Source: Epiperipatus broadwayi (taxonomy: Eukaryota; Onychophora; Udeonychophora; Euonychophora; Peripatidae). From it: 64,000 bases of DNA. Positions 14,308 through 26,689 of this stretch are shown here, one piece after another. Below the pieces are notes generated by a model that had not been told where the DNA came from, did no database searches, and worked only from the letters and a program-made list of their open reading frames with translations. Numbering within the stretch: the stretch's first letter is position 1; each line of letters begins with the position of its first letter. Where the stretch lies: the NCBI GenBank assembly GCA_028023455.1, contig JAQFVV010012423.1:556001-620000 (forward strand), given 5' to 3'. Made by a program: the position numbers and the translations under genes.

Positions 14308-14518
14308 TCACTGTTGGGCAAAATTTAATTAAAACTAAGGATTAAAAATTAAATTCTTATTTTTGTCATTAATTTTTTAATTTCCAATTCCATTTAAAAA
14401 TCAAATTTCATCATTTTACATCATATTAGTTTCAGATCATGTTACGTAATTTTTAAATTGTTAATTACAATTAAAAATCAGATTTTAATTGTCAAATTTA
14501 ATTGTGCCCACTGCTGTT
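14308..14518. mobile_element. small MITE-like element, imperfect TIRs
   Basis: A 211-bp unit has imperfect terminal inverted repeats: the left end begins TCACTGTTGGGCAAAATTTA and the right end is the reverse complement of AACAGCAGTGGGCACAATTA. The 5-bp sequence ACTCA flanks both sides (14303-14307 and 14519-14523). The interior is AT-rich with internal self-complementarity and no open frame. The end sequence (CA.TG.TGGGCA) is loosely hAT-like, but the 5-bp flank does not match the 8-bp hAT duplication, so the class stays open. It lies inside the larger 13339-15532 inverted repeat. Confidence 0.45.
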
Positions 14519-14540
14519 ACTCACCTTTTAAAAATAAATT

Positions 14541-14848
14541 TGCAGATACTAAATGATTAATTGATTACCTACTCTTTTTATAAAAAGCAAAAATGGAACG
14601 TGATTTAAAATGCAAAAACAGCAATATACATAGTATTTTTCATCTATAATGTTTAAACAGATTTACATTATAGTCTTATAAAATTTATTACTTGCAGATA
14701 CTAAATGATTAATTGATTATGCATGTACTCTTTTTTTTAAAAAGCAAAAATAGAATGTGATTTAAAATGCAAAAACAACAACATACATAGTGTAGGCATC
14801 TATAACATTTGAACAGATTTACATTATAATCTTGTAAAATTTAATATG
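14541..14848. repeat. tandem duplication, two units of about 152-156 bp
   Basis: Unit 1 (14541-14692) and unit 2 (14693-about 14848) both begin TGCAGATACTAAATGATTAA and share AAAAAGCAAAAATAGAA-type, TGATTTAAAATGCAAAAACA and AACAGATTTACATTATA blocks in the same order. There is a small length difference where unit 2 has extra bases (ATGCATG) and a longer T run. The units are about 85-90% alike by eye. Confidence 0.85.
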
Positions 14849-14948
14849 TGTATATAAAATGGGGAAATCCTGATTTTAAGTGAATTATGAGCTTCATTAT
14901 TGCATAAAATTTATTACAGTACTATTATAAAGTGCTGAAAATATTGAA

Positions 14949-15075
14949 ATTATTAGAAGGATGTCGAACTCCAATATTGTGCTATTACTTTAAATATGAT
15001 GTGAGTGCATGAAATTTATAATATTTAAAGTAGTAGTGCATTATCGGAGCTTGACTTCTTATCTAATAATTTTTA
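14949..15075. repeat. inner inverted repeat
   Basis: AAATTATTAGAAGGATGTCG on the left pairs imperfectly with the reverse complement of a block at about 15045-15075, and CTATTACTTTAAATAT pairs with ATATTTAAAGTAGTAG. The arms are about 50 bp and the loop about 20 bp. It is nested within the 13339-15532 structure. Confidence 0.7.
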
Positions 15076-15532
15076 TTGCATAAAAGAAAACTGCATACAA
15101 AGATATTAAGCAGAAACATGAATCGCATAACTTCAAAATCACATTAAATAAATATAACTTGAATAATTATATAAATATTTACAAAACTTTGATAAAATTA
15201 GTTAATAATTAGTAATTGGAAATGAATGAAAAATATATAAAGTTGTATAATATATGTATTAATTGTTTTGCATATCGATATATTATATAGTCAATTTTTT
15301 TTTAAAACTTATATTGGATTTTTATATGAAAGTCTTGTTCTATTTTACTAATGTTTTATACACTAGATAGTGTCATATAATAGAATATTAACATTTGAAA
15401 AGGGCACTAAACCATGGGCTGAAAAAGGCTTTTTATGTATGATTAATATATATTTATATTAGCTGTTTTATATTATTTTGTTGCTGTTGTTGTTGCAATT
15501 TAACATGTATTTAGAAAACCATTTTTGATATT

Positions 15533-18500
15533 TTTTTTTTTTTACATTGCTTTACTTTCTTACATTTCAACTTTCATAGCCATTTCAAAAACCAATTAAG
15601 TACAAAAATAGAGGACCACTTGTATATTGTCTGTATATCCAATAACAGATTTGGAGCTTAAGATCCACAGATTACACTGGTTTTATTACTTTCATGGCTC
15701 AAAATTCTTATAACCTTTTGAGAAATAAAGCCATTTGAATATTTTTTATTCTTATAACAAATAAAATATATCATGCTAATCAGCAAAAATTGGAAATCTT
15801 AAATGAATAATATTTATGCTATGAACTAATAAATGAGATATTAATCTTTAATTATGTTTGAAGTTTATATCTGTGCTGAAAATTAAATGTTAATTTATAA
15901 TCTCATAAAATGATCAGTAAATAAACTTTAAAATTTATCCTAGATAATATTGCCAAAAAAAAAAAAAAACATTACATTCAGACACTACTGCAATTATAGT
16001 TGTGAGTGTGTATATATATGCACACACTGTATTTGTGCTGTAAATTAAAAAATAGGGTATTTACATTTTTTAAAAGTAAGTTTTAATTTTTTATGTAATA
16101 TTGTTTTAAATAATAGATAACTGAAGTTGTGAATATGAAAATCTCAGATTGGGGACAACTATAAAATCATTTATGGTATTGGGTTTATTTTTTTAAATGT
16201 GTATATATTCAACATTAAATAACAATTTTATTAAGTAAATAATCCTATTCCTAAAAATTATAAAGTGTACTTGATCATAAAAATTTATCAAGGAGTCCTC
16301 ATAATTTTGGATGCATAGTTATCATCGTTTTCAATTATTATCAATCCATGGTAGGATGAAGGTGTCGAATTGTAGGGAGCCATAATACTAGCATTATACC
16401 AATGTCGTTAAGTGCTAAAAACAAACATTTAAAATAATATTTATTACAAAATCTAAATAAAATGGTAAAGCAGGGCAATTTTTTAATTACCCTTCCCCTC
16501 CCAATTATCAATAAAAATGGACTCTTCATATGAAAAAAAGTCTATTTTATTCTCATAGAAATACTTAAAGATCGACTTTTTGATATTAATATATTTGAAA
16601 CAAATTATGTAACTTTTCATCAGGAATGATTGATGATGATGATTGGGATTTATTTAAATTTTTGAAAAACCTAAATAATTTATCAGTCAAATTTGATACT
16701 TAAATTTATCGAATGAACACCAAATTTTTCACAATAACTGTTTTCCCCATACACTAATGTATTGATATATTTAGAAGAAAACAACATTATTGTCATCTAC
16801 ACAACTTAATAATCTTTGAGAGTTTTCTACTCACTTAAAGCAATTTAAGAATCATTAAATCAGCATTAGAATACTTCAGTTTTGATATAAAAAGTGCAAA
16901 TGAGATCTAAGAATTAATAGCATATAAATATATTTATCCAGAAAGAACTACGATCTTCAATCTGTAAATCAGCAAGTAATCACTATAAATGATAGTAGTT
17001 TGTAATTTAGTGGTGTCTCAAAACGGAAATGTTTCTAGATTAACTTCCAGTATATGGAGATGTCCATAGAATGAAATAACTACATTCAACTTACCACTCG
17101 ATTCACAAACATTACTTGATATTGTGAGCAGCTGAATGTTATTTATAAGTCAGATCGGTTTTTACACTCATTATAATATTTAAATAAATTAGTGATAACA
17201 ATTACACCTCTTAACTAATAACTGCAGTAAACAGAATTTCATTTTGTTTCATTGAAAGTATTCCAAAGATAAAACATTACTTGCAGATTAAACATTAAAA
17301 AATTGTGAAATTTTTAGACTTGATGTAATATAGCATCAGACTAAATTTTGTAAAGTATTAAATACTAAATTATATTTAAACATTATACTTTTATATTAAC
17401 TTTTATTGTGTTCTGTCTGTAAGATCAGATACATTAACGTCCAAAAGGTAAAACATTCAGGTAATTTCATTAAGCATTCATTGTATGTGCATTTAGAAAT
17501 ATAAGTGAATGAAGACTTATCTGATATGTTTATTATGTAAAAAATAGTTTCTATCTAAAAGTAGAAATTCAGACTTTTTTAATGTTTTATAGTAAAGTTT
17601 GCTACAAAAACATGTCTATATAGAACAAGCTGTGCATCAAACATTTATTCTTATGCAATTAATGCAAATGTGACAAGGAAACAAAATCAGCAAAGATCTT
17701 TGTCAAGTTTTGTAAGACTTGATTACCAAAGTAGTTTGTATACCTTTTTATTATGTATATTATAATGGGACAACATAAATACTACTAAATTCTCATTTGA
17801 TAATCTTTTTATTTTGGGTAGCACATATAATCGGGTGGTATTTATGATAGATTAAACATGTGTATAGACAGACAAAATAACCTAAACATCGAATGTCATG
17901 GGCAATGAGACAACATAAATTATTTCCATCAATATGATTATGAAATTATTATAGTAAAACAGTAGCAAATTCATTTCATCTGCCTATTTCCATGTACCCT
18001 CTAGTCTACTCTTGCTATTCCATGGAATTCGAACTCAGGAAGAATATACATGAGTTCTAATTCTGGGATATGATTATACCTTGCTTGCATACCAATTATA
18101 TATATATGGTGTGTTGGGATATGATGAATTGCAAAATAGATAAATAATCACAAATGATTTAAAATAATTACAATTTAATGAAATCACATCAAGAGCAAAC
18201 TGCATTTATAATTTAGTTTAAACATAATATGAATTATCTAACAAAAAAAATATAAACAAAAATGGAATAAATATGATCATTCTTTATTTTTCACCTTTAC
18301 TATATAGTAAACTATATAATATACTGTTGTGAGGGATGGGCATTCTTTATATGAATGTACTAATTCAATATTCTAACAAAATAAATTTGGCTCTTTCAAC
18401 AATGATCTATAAATTATAGTTGACTTTCCTATCCCTGTGATATAATACCATAAAGATATAAATTAAGTATTATCTTTTATCTTAAAGTCCATTATTGATG

Positions 18501-18779
18501 ATGTTAAAATATGATAGAATAGATCACTTATACAAGAATATTAATCATTCATTCCAAATAACAACAAACAAAAATACTTTAATTACAACAAACAAATTAC
18601 ATTTATAATAAAACATGATAATAATCATGGTGTGTATATTTAAAATTAGGTTGAGTAATAAATCTTACCCTTTGAAATCTGTAGATAGTCACAATGGTTG
18701 TTAAGTTAACTTGGGGTCTTCAATAAATGTTGCTTATAGTTGAATGAAACTTACCCTATTATCAAAAGAAAGAAAATAA
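15533..18779. other. AT-rich desert
   Basis: No gene or repeat could be supported. A 62-codon minus-strand frame at 16341-16529 is probably chance. Around 18010-18125 there are fragments that recall SINE heads (GGAATTCGAACTCAGG, GTGTTGGGATATGATGA) but they are too short to call. Confidence 0.5.
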
Positions 18780-20511
18780 ATATATATATATATATATATA
18801 CAAAAGAGAATCATATGTATCATATTAATCTTGTGTAGTCAAACCTAAGATTGATTTATAAATAATTCATATTTATGAATTAACTAAATTTTAATTTTAG
18901 GGATTCTGTCTTTCTCATCTTTTAAAAAATATTATTCCATATTTGAATGCTGTTCGAATTTCCCAATGACAACTTCATTCTCATTTACAATAATAATTTC
19001 CATCTAAGGATTTCCTCTGGTTTGTGGTAGTTCATTTTGATTTGATGTTTAACACAGATAGGTAGTAAATGCTTTTCATTAAAATCAGATTCAACATTAT
19101 GGTAGTATGGTCAACATTCCATCTCTATGATGTTTATTCCTTTCTAGTCAATCATAATTGTGTAATTATGTTAGAATTTTATTTGAAGTTATTGGTTCTA
19201 TTGAAACTTGATAAGAAAGTTTTATTTTACAGGATCCTCTATATAATGATGAAGTGGTTGATTATTTTTAATGTTCAGATTTAATCAGATTACAAAATAG
19301 ATTTTTGATGTTTGTAAAGTATATTTTTACATATGTTAAGTCTATTCATAATTATAAGCACAATTTTGTCTTTATTCTCCGAAATTATTATCTTCTTTGG
19401 AGATGTGATATTTTACAGATTGCTATCAAATCAGGGTTATGTTTGAATCTTCCTTTTATTTTCAAGAAGAAGAAGAAAAAATGTTTTATTCCCCTCTTTC
19501 TGTTAACCATTCTATACAACTATTTATATCGTTTTTCTTGTTTCAATTATGATATTTTATTATCTGTGTATTTAATGAATGGATGACAAATGATAATTAA
19601 AACTTAATGGTGATTTATTTCCTTTGATAATTTTGGGACTTATACATTTTTTTTGTACAGTATAATTATCTACATGTCTGTATAGTTAAGAATTAATTGT
19701 TAAAGTTATAATTTTTAAATGATGAGTTTGTTCACAATTATTAATGTATAAAATTAATAATACATTTAAAATAATTATTGGTAATAATAATATTCTAGAT
19801 AGATGTAGGTGTTGCATTTTTTTTAACGGTTTGATTGAATTCTCACAATATATATATATATATGTAAATACATGAAAGTAGCACACACCTAAAGAATATC
19901 AATATCAACAATGATTAATCTCAATCTGTCATCAAGGCAACCTTTTTAGGATAAAAATAGATATCATGTTTATCTATGGTCTAATATGTTTACATAGACA
20001 CTAAATATTGTAAAAAGATTAAAGAGAGTGAAATTATTAATCCAAAGAAGTTTAAATAAACCTTCTTAACTTGTTCTGAAAGCAAACTGACAAACAATCA
20101 ATTATAACCATCAAACTGCACTGCAATTATGTATTAATTAGATAAGAAATCTATTAATGCTCAAAGGGTAGATAGATTTATAAATGCAGATGCGTACATA
20201 TAATAATTTTAACCATTAACCCGAAAAGCAGAACTAAAAACCAGATTATTGTCATCATTAAAAAGAAATGAGAAAGTTGTAAAGCTATTTAAAAAATCTA
20301 AATTCTAAAAATTTGGAATGATTAAATCAATGAATGCAAATACTATGATGAACACCATTGCTACAAGACATTTCAACATTTTTCCGTTTTACTTTTGCAA
20401 TTGAAGATTTTATCACATCAATTTGTTTATCTTAAAAAATATTATTTATGCTTTTTATATGTTTAACATATTTCTATGATTAGAAAAGTATTATTATAGT
20501 TTTTCATTATT
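18780..20511. other. AT-rich desert with (AT)n tracts
   Basis: (TA)n tracts lie at about 18780-18800 and 19848-19864. Open frames at 19069-19284 and 19305-19586 (71 and 93 codons) are dominated by Phe/Ile/Leu/Tyr/Lys and a poly-Lys run from AAG/AAA repeats. I see no domain, and treat them as chance frames in AT-rich DNA. Confidence 0.5.
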
Positions 20512-20606
20512 TGTCAAGCGTTGAAGGCTGACTGATCAGCACAGCCACCTTACAAGCAGTTGTCCCGGGTTTGCGGGTTCGCTTCCCGGCCGATGCTTTG
20601 ACACAT
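20512..20606 (+). repeat. tRNA-derived SINE head, copy 2 (Val-like), with A tail
   Basis: This is the plus-strand partner of the unit at 8901-8993 and the better preserved one in its T arm: B box GGGTTCGCTTCCC, anticodon loop CTTACAA (anticodon TAC), acceptor AAGCGTT against GATGCTT. The anticodon stem has one mismatch (A opposite C) that copy 1 does not have. A run of A follows at 20608-20617, consistent with an A-tailed retroposon. The A box is TGACTGATCAGC-like. Extra bases GTCAAGC and GCTTTGACACA flank the cloverleaf, as in copy 1. Most likely a SINE or pseudo-tRNA; a working tRNA-Val gene is less likely but not excluded. Confidence 0.72.
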
Positions 20607-20967
20607 GAAAAAAAAAAAGGATACTTCAAATTTACATCTGCATTATAAAAGTTCAAGAAATTTTTTTTATGATATTTTTATACATCCACTTAGATTTTGT
20701 ATTATATAAATTTTTTCTAGTTAAAGGATTCATTGGATGACAACTTTTGGAGGGATGAAAAATATTAATCCTAAATTAAATGTATTTTAATATATGACAA
20801 AAAGCATAGATATGATAAGAAATGAGTTTCTAGAACCAATTACTTTTATCGTAGCAGACTCTGTCATAGATTTAAAATGTTACTGATAAAAAGAAAAATA
20901 AATATTTTTTTTGATCATTCTAAGAGTGTTTTATAAATTTTATTTTTACTTGAACATTCCATCATAT

Positions 20968-21240
20968 TTTCAATGAAATGAAAGGCTGAAGAGTTGTGAG
21001 TTGGAGTAGTTTGAAGCTTGTCCATTAAAGTATGAAGATTGGCTATCTTAACACAAAGCTGAGTACTGATTGTATATATGTGTGGACATGGTAATCTGGA
21101 CCAACTGATGAGCGCTGGTTTAGCACGAAATACAGATATTGGTGATTATTTATCTTTTCAACATGTGTGTGATGGGTCAGCAATTTAAGATGGCACTGAG
21201 AGTTGTGAGTCATATGAAAGTCTGAGTTCGAATCCCGCAT
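20968..21240 (+). repeat. SINE-2 family, fullest copy
   Basis: This copy contains all modules of a family seen at least six times in the window. A 5' part (GAAGAGTTG..GAAGC..ATTAAAGT..TTGGCTATCTTAA) is shared with 25862-25975. A middle part (GTGTGG..ATG.TAATCTGGA.CAACTGATGAGCGCTGG) is shared with 28.9 and 47.2 kb. A tRNA-like 3' part ends GAAAGTCTGAGTTCGAATCC, whose GAGTTCGAATCC matches the RNA polymerase III B box. Pol III-driven retroposition is an inference from the box. The 65-codon minus-strand frame here is a by-product. Confidence 0.75.
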
Positions 21241-21245
21241 ATATT

Positions 21246-23089
21246 ACATATATAAATGCTGATATTAAGCCTGTACAATGTATTAAACTATTAAAATATA
21301 TATACAAAACATTTTTTTTTATTAAAATTATAATAATTATATAAATTGTATATTTTAGTTTTTTTTTAAATAAAAAAATTGTGCGTGATTGCTATGGTTG
21401 ACCCCAATAATGAATGATAGTGACAATAATAGATGATTGAATTTCAGCTAAAAAGAAAAAAAAAATTAAAATAAACTGTTGCCTTCAGCTATCTCTTTGC
21501 TGTTTATAGATCATTTGACCTCCCGATCAATTATCATATAATAAATTCATAATTATATATAACATTCTTATGCCCATTTTCAGTTGGATTTATTTCGTAA
21601 AAGTATTTAATTACAAAACTAAAGCTAACAATGGCTTATTATTTATAGATTTATGACTGCTTGCTTTATCAGTATTTAATGCATTATATTTCAATTGTAT
21701 TTTATGGTTAACACATTAACACTTATCAAACAATCAAATAACTTTTCTCTATATATTAAACGGTTAGTTGTATTGTTATTTGAAAAAATCTTTTAACATC
21801 TTATAAAATTCTCTGCTACGGGGTAAATATATTCCTATATTTTAGATTCGAATCAGCTTGGCAGACTGAAGCAATAGTACTACAAAGTCTTTACAGTCAC
21901 TTAAAAAAAAAAAATTCTCACTAAGATGTTACATTCTTTAAACTAATAAAAAAAACCTATTTTTTAAAATTAATTAAAAAAGTATTTTTCAAAATCAAAT
22001 GATATAAAATATGTCTTCACATTTTTTTTTTAATTCATACATTTTTTCCATGAATCATTTTTCATTTTTATCTATTAAGATAAAAAAGTTTATTACTATT
22101 TATATAGTTAATAACAGTCTCAGACTGTAATTTTATGATGGTTAAGACAACTTTAGGAGGAAATTTTATATGATAAGACCTATAACAAAAAATTACAAAA
22201 GCATATATATAAACAAGATTGAATAAATAACATTCGACCACACAGTAATTATTATCAACAAATATTACCGACTGAAAGAAGTTACAGATGTTTGTTAACA
22301 GCAATAAATAATATAAACTTTACTGAAAGTTTTTAAAGTAAGATCAAAGAAGAAAATCAAAATATATTGAAAAACATTATCTAATATAAGTGCATATATG
22401 TTATTCAGTTAACTTATTTTGTTTGTTAAATAGGTTAGCATATCTTTCTTTAATGAATAAATAGTTCAGAAAATTAACATCCCTCCAATACATGTATATA
22501 GAAATACATTATAAAATAAGTCTTTTTATAAATCTTAATATTAAGAATCATAATAAATTATGATAGTGAACCTGGTAGCAGTCTCAGATATTTACAGATT
22601 GGTCCAATAATCTAAAAACAATTCTAAAACAATTGGAAAAGTCACATTCAGAGTAATTCCTAAATATCTGTGTTAACAAAACTAAACAGTGTAATATCAC
22701 AATTTCCTCTGTCTGCTTAATTTTCATTTTTTATTTCATCACTGTTTTCTTAATTTTTTCTTTATTTTCCCTTTAATTTTTAAATAATTTATTTCTTTTG
22801 AAATTCTCTGATTTTCTTGAATTCTCTTCTATATTTTTTTAATAAATAGCTGATTTTACCATTTGTATACATAAATACAATGCATCAGCAATGGTATAAA
22901 AGAAGTAGGAATACACGAGTACTGAAAATACAGATGCCAATGCAATCTGGAGACAAAGGTTGTCTTTTATTGCATCCAAACTACATTCAAAATAAATACA
23001 TAATTATAATATAGGCGATGCCTGAATTTGAATTTAGCCAAAGTAAATGTAAATAAATTTCATATATGTACTTCTTATAACTTAAGCAA
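21246..23089. other. AT-rich desert
   Basis: Nothing recognisable. The minus-strand open frame at 22068-22304 (78 codons) is hydrophobic and aromatic in the way random AT-rich frames are. Confidence 0.5.
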
Positions 23090-23149
23090 GTATTTTCCAT
23101 AGATATAGATACACAATGAGTATTTACCACAGGTATAGATACACAATGT
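23090..23149. repeat. two-unit 30-bp tandem repeat
   Basis: Two adjacent 30-bp units share GTATTT.CCA.AG.TATAGAT and then ACACAATG, differing at four or five positions. Confidence 0.85.
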
Positions 23150-23580
23150 GTACTATTAAATTTTCAAGGGCGCCATGGCTAAATAAGTATTCTATTTGAT
23201 CTTCAAATAATCAAATGTTTATTTAAAATCTATCTCAGAGTTAAAATATATAAAAATAAATATGCTTGTATGTACATACACGTGATTAAATATGTCAATC
23301 ATTTTAAATTAAATAAACTAAATAAATACAAAATGAAAAAAAAATATGAATAAAAAATCAATAAATTTTATTTACAAATAAATAGAGAAATGACAAATTA
23401 ATTATTAAGATGATTTTTAATCATTACACAATAATTAAACAGCTTTGACAAGGTAAGTCCTCTCCAATGGAAGTATATTAGTAATTTTTATTAGTTATTC
23501 ATTAGACTCATTAAGTCTTCTCCAATTTTGTCTTTCCTTCTAAAATAAATGACATGAGAAAATGGGGTTTTTAAAATAAG

Positions 23581-23598
23581 GTGTGTGTGTGTGTGTGC
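23581..23598. repeat. (GT)9 microsatellite
   Basis: A short GT dinucleotide run. Confidence 0.9.
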
Positions 23599-23992
23599 AT
23601 ATGCTTATGTATCAATACATTAACTTTACATAAATATGAACAAATAATATTGTATTTAAATTCTAAGCACAAATTACTTAGGCTAACTATAAGAAAAAAA
23701 AATTACTTGAGTTTAATAAGAATCCAACCAGTCTCTATTAACAAAAATATTTATGTATGAAAGTGTAGCTAAACATATGACAAATTTGATAACTATACTA
23801 TTTTCACAAACTTTACATAACAGCAATTATATGATGTAAATATTCTTATTTGTGGCTAACCTTAAAAATACATAAATGTATTTAATCCTAAGCATAATAT
23901 GGGAACTATCCACCCAAAAAATAGTATATGCTTTAAAAAAATTCCACAAGTGAACAAGAGAGAGATACTTTATACTATTTATTTATTTATTT

Positions 23993-24100
23993 CTATAGGA
24001 TAGAGTGAATAGATGTAGGGAGCTTAAAAGTGAGCTTAAATTCCTTTTAATCACATTAAATTCACTATAAACAATATACTTGTATTAAAGCATTACATAT
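23993..24100 (+). repeat. SINE-2 family, 3' fragment
   Basis: It begins at the tRNA-like 3' module (AGGATAGAGTGAATAGATGT, then AGGGAGCTTAAAAGT) and continues into the tail TTTTAATCACATTAAATTCA and ATACTTGTATTAAA. That tail is shared with the copies at 49.9 and 47.4 kb. The 5' and middle modules are absent, so it is 5' truncated. Confidence 0.7.
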
Positions 24101-24439
24101 TTAGACCTGTATTCTGCCCATCCCTCTTCTGTGTATTTCAATAAACATATTAAGGTGTAATATGTGAGGGGTCAGAGTAATTTAATTGGTTAATAGTCCA
24201 GGTGCCATATTAAATTTAAAAAAAAATGACTTGAGACCCAATTGTCACAATAACTTCAGTTTAATAATGTTAGAGCAAAAAGCTTTATATTGATAAAAAC
24301 TAGAAAAACTAAGGAAAACAATAAGGCTAAGTGAAATAGTGATTATCATTTAGAAATAAGAAAAAAAGAAATTTCAACATTCAAAATAATTATTACTATA
24401 TTGTTTGTTCATAATTTTTAATTTATTATTAATTAAATT

Positions 24440-24752
24440 TAAATTACATCTTCACTGATAATTTCTTCATATTCCTCATAAAATTCTCATTCAAACCATA
24501 TATAATACTTCTTACCTGAAATAATCCATAGCTTCAGAATCTCCAAAATTAGTCACATAAGAATTCTTCATTCTTATCTTGTATCTCAAAAGTTAACAAA
24601 TCTCAAGGTGTCTATAAGAAAAAGATTCATTCTAATAAAAGATTCAAAACAAATCATTTTCAGAAAGTCAATGTGCATTTGTCATCATAGCAATTGGATT
24701 CTTGTTTAGCTAAATCTGTATCAATGATAAAGTGAGTTTCATCTGTTCATGT
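24440..24752 (-). pseudogene. possible decayed DDE-transposase fragment (pogo/Tigger-like?)
   Basis: On the minus strand, 24752 to 24665 reads TDETHFIIDTDLAKQES and stays open for about 29 codons. The DETHF(I/V)I(D/N).D string resembles the first catalytic-aspartate region of pogo/Tigger-type transposases (family knowledge; match made by eye). Further along the same strand, after stops, comes an exon-like stretch with MKNSYVTNFGDSEAMDYF that ends exactly at a good splice-donor sequence (GGTAAGA, 24511-24517), and an acidic stretch EFYEEYEEIISEDVI before a stop near 24440. Frames change between pieces. It could instead be a piece of a real gene's exon. The assignment is weak. Confidence 0.3.
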
Positions 24753-24790
24753 TATATTTTTCATGTACACCACTGATGCTTATATTCTTT

Positions 24791-25861
24791 ATGCACACCA
24801 GTGATGCTATCTTGTTATATTTATTGTCTCACAGAGATATAATTTATTTGCATATAGCTCATTTGCTAGCTATAGACTTGAAAATAATGTGATGCAAGAT
24901 GTGGCAAAACTACTGACTCCACAGCGTGAGTGCCAAGGGGTATATACCCAGACATCATTTGAAACCTCTCTTTATTGGTTCTAAGTATTTATATTTTCAT
25001 ATAGTGCTATGCCCAGTAAATTTTGTGATTGCTTTATCAATTGCAATCTTTGTGTACATCTGATAATCAGTATTAAAATTTACATTGCACTATATAATTT
25101 TTATACATAAAAATCATTATTTGTTACACAAACACAGACATGCAAATGTAAACACATACACAGTACACTAATAAACCTTTTGAGAATCATTATATCTATA
25201 AAATAAGGTTGCCTCAAACTTGTATTAGAGTTCCAAAATTATATTGTACAAAAACCACTTTTGTTATATTTGAATACAAATTTATGTAATGTATAATAAA
25301 GAGCGTAAATGATTTAATATTATATAATTTATATACTACACAGACACCCCAATACAAATACAAACACATTAATAAATTATATCATTTATCAAATAATTAA
25401 AAAAAATAATATTCAAATAATTAAAAAATTAAAATTGAATACTTATGACCCGATATTTTGATTACATTTTTATTGGAATGAAGACCTTGAAATGTGAATC
25501 ATTGGTGCATATTTAATCCATTTTAGTAATGAGTCTGGCCAATAAAGCAATTCTGCCTTTGTCTTCTTCATGCAATCTAGTAAACTGACCAGAAAAAAAA
25601 ACCTATTAATAAAAATATTAATAAAAAATTTAAATTTTATCCAATTTTAACTTGGGATATGCCATTTTAAAGAGAAATTCAAGCAGCAATGAAATGCAAG
25701 ACTTTTGTTGAAGTCATGCTTATAGTTTTTATGCAATTTAAAAAACAAAACAAAATTTCAACAAATCAGCTGCTGCTAGAGTCTGACATCTTTCATGCAG
25801 TCAACACATTAAAGTCAACATGGGTATAACAATAATATTGGCATCAACAATGGCTTTGAGC
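24791..25861. other. no gene recognised
   Basis: AT-rich sequence. A near-duplicate CACCACTGATGCT / CACCAGTGATGCT pair 30 bp apart lies just upstream (24768-24812). Nothing else stands out. Confidence 0.5.
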
Positions 25862-25996
25862 ATGCCATCATCAGATTTTTAATGATATGGATGGTTGAAG
25901 AGTTGGAGGATGGAGAAGAGTGAAGCCTATCAATTAAAGTTTGAGGATTTGCTATCTTGATATAAACTTGGCACTGATTATATATATATATATATA
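25862..25996 (+). repeat. SINE-2 family, 5' module followed by (TA)n
   Basis: It matches 20968-21075 in order (GTTGAAGAGTTGGAGGATGG, GAAGCCTATCAATTAAAGTT, TTGCTATCTTGATATAAACT, TTGGCACTGATT) and then stops at a (TA)n tract at 25979-25996. The middle and 3' modules are missing. The 74-codon minus-strand frame across it is a by-product. Confidence 0.65.
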
Positions 25997-26481
25997 ACAA
26001 AAAAGACTTATAAATCCAATAACTAATATTATATTTCAACCAGAGGACTGGTTTTCATCAGAAAGAAAAAAAATACACAGTATTTTAACCAGTTGGATTA
26101 CATGGCACACTATAGCATAGAGTGTGTATAAATATATAAAGTTGAAAGGAAAAGTAGAAATAAACACAGACAAAATTTTTAGATGTTTTCTACATTCCCT
26201 GTAACAAAAATAATAAATAAAGGGTTAAATAATTCTGAATTTAAAATAGAATTTTATTATAAATTAAACATTTAAAAAGGTCTAAATAATATTTTTATTA
26301 TTCTGATTTTGAAATTTAAAAACAAGTATGGTATTTTTGAAAAAGTTTTTAATTAATTAGTAAATTTCTATTTATATAGAATTCTTTGTATATTACACTT
26401 TGATAAAAATTTCAAAGTTGCTTTTAAAAGGATTAGAAACATAAAGATAGTTTTTAATTTAGTATTTTTATCATTTCAGCC

Positions 26482-26499
26482 ACTCTTTTAAAAAAGAGT
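26482..26499. repeat. 18-bp palindrome
   Basis: ACTCTTTTAAAAAAGAGT is a near-perfect palindrome inside a wider imperfect hairpin (TTTTTATCA..TGATAAAAA, about 26463-26510). Confidence 0.7.
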
Positions 26500-26689
26500 T
26501 GATAAAAATATTATTTTAGTTTGGTTTTGATATTTTTGACAAGCAGTTGGCAGAATTGGAAGCAATTTAGCTGGACAAATTGGCCAGCTGCAAGTTTTTT
26601 AGCTAATAATATGCAGAGAAGTAATTGGTAGTAAGAATAGCTAGCTGCAAAGTTGGTTTTCCATAGAAGTTGGTTGGTTTTCTAGAGTA

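Larger units (their letters stand above)
13339..15532. mobile_element. 2.2-kb element with about 300-bp terminal inverted arms
   Basis: The left arm (about 13339-13690) and right arm (about 15250-15532) are imperfect reverse complements. Examples are a CAACAACAGCAACAACA block at 13391 against TTGCTGTTGTTGTTGCAAT at 15481, AGCCTTTTTCAGCACATGG against its partner at 15411-15432, AACACTATCTA against TAGATAGTGT, and AAATTGACTATATAATAT against ATATTATATAGTCAATTT. They enclose about 1.55 kb with no coding capacity, a small MITE-like unit, a tandem duplication and a second inverted repeat (listed separately). The layout fits a non-autonomous foldback-type DNA transposon or two inverted copies of one repeat. 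I could not define a target-site duplication. Confidence 0.7.

Noticed and set aside
16341-16529. 62-codon minus-strand frame
   Set aside because: No family match by eye and the length is expected by chance.
18010-18125. possible SINE fragments (GAACTCAGG, GGGATATGATGA)
   Set aside because: Matches are under 20 bp and not collinear with either SINE family.
19305-19586. 93-codon open frame
   Set aside because: Residue content is that of random AT-rich DNA (Phe, Ile, Leu, Tyr, Lys), with a Lys run from a GAA/AAG repeat; no motif or splice context.
21043-21240. 65-codon minus-strand frame
   Set aside because: It is the antisense of a SINE-2 copy.
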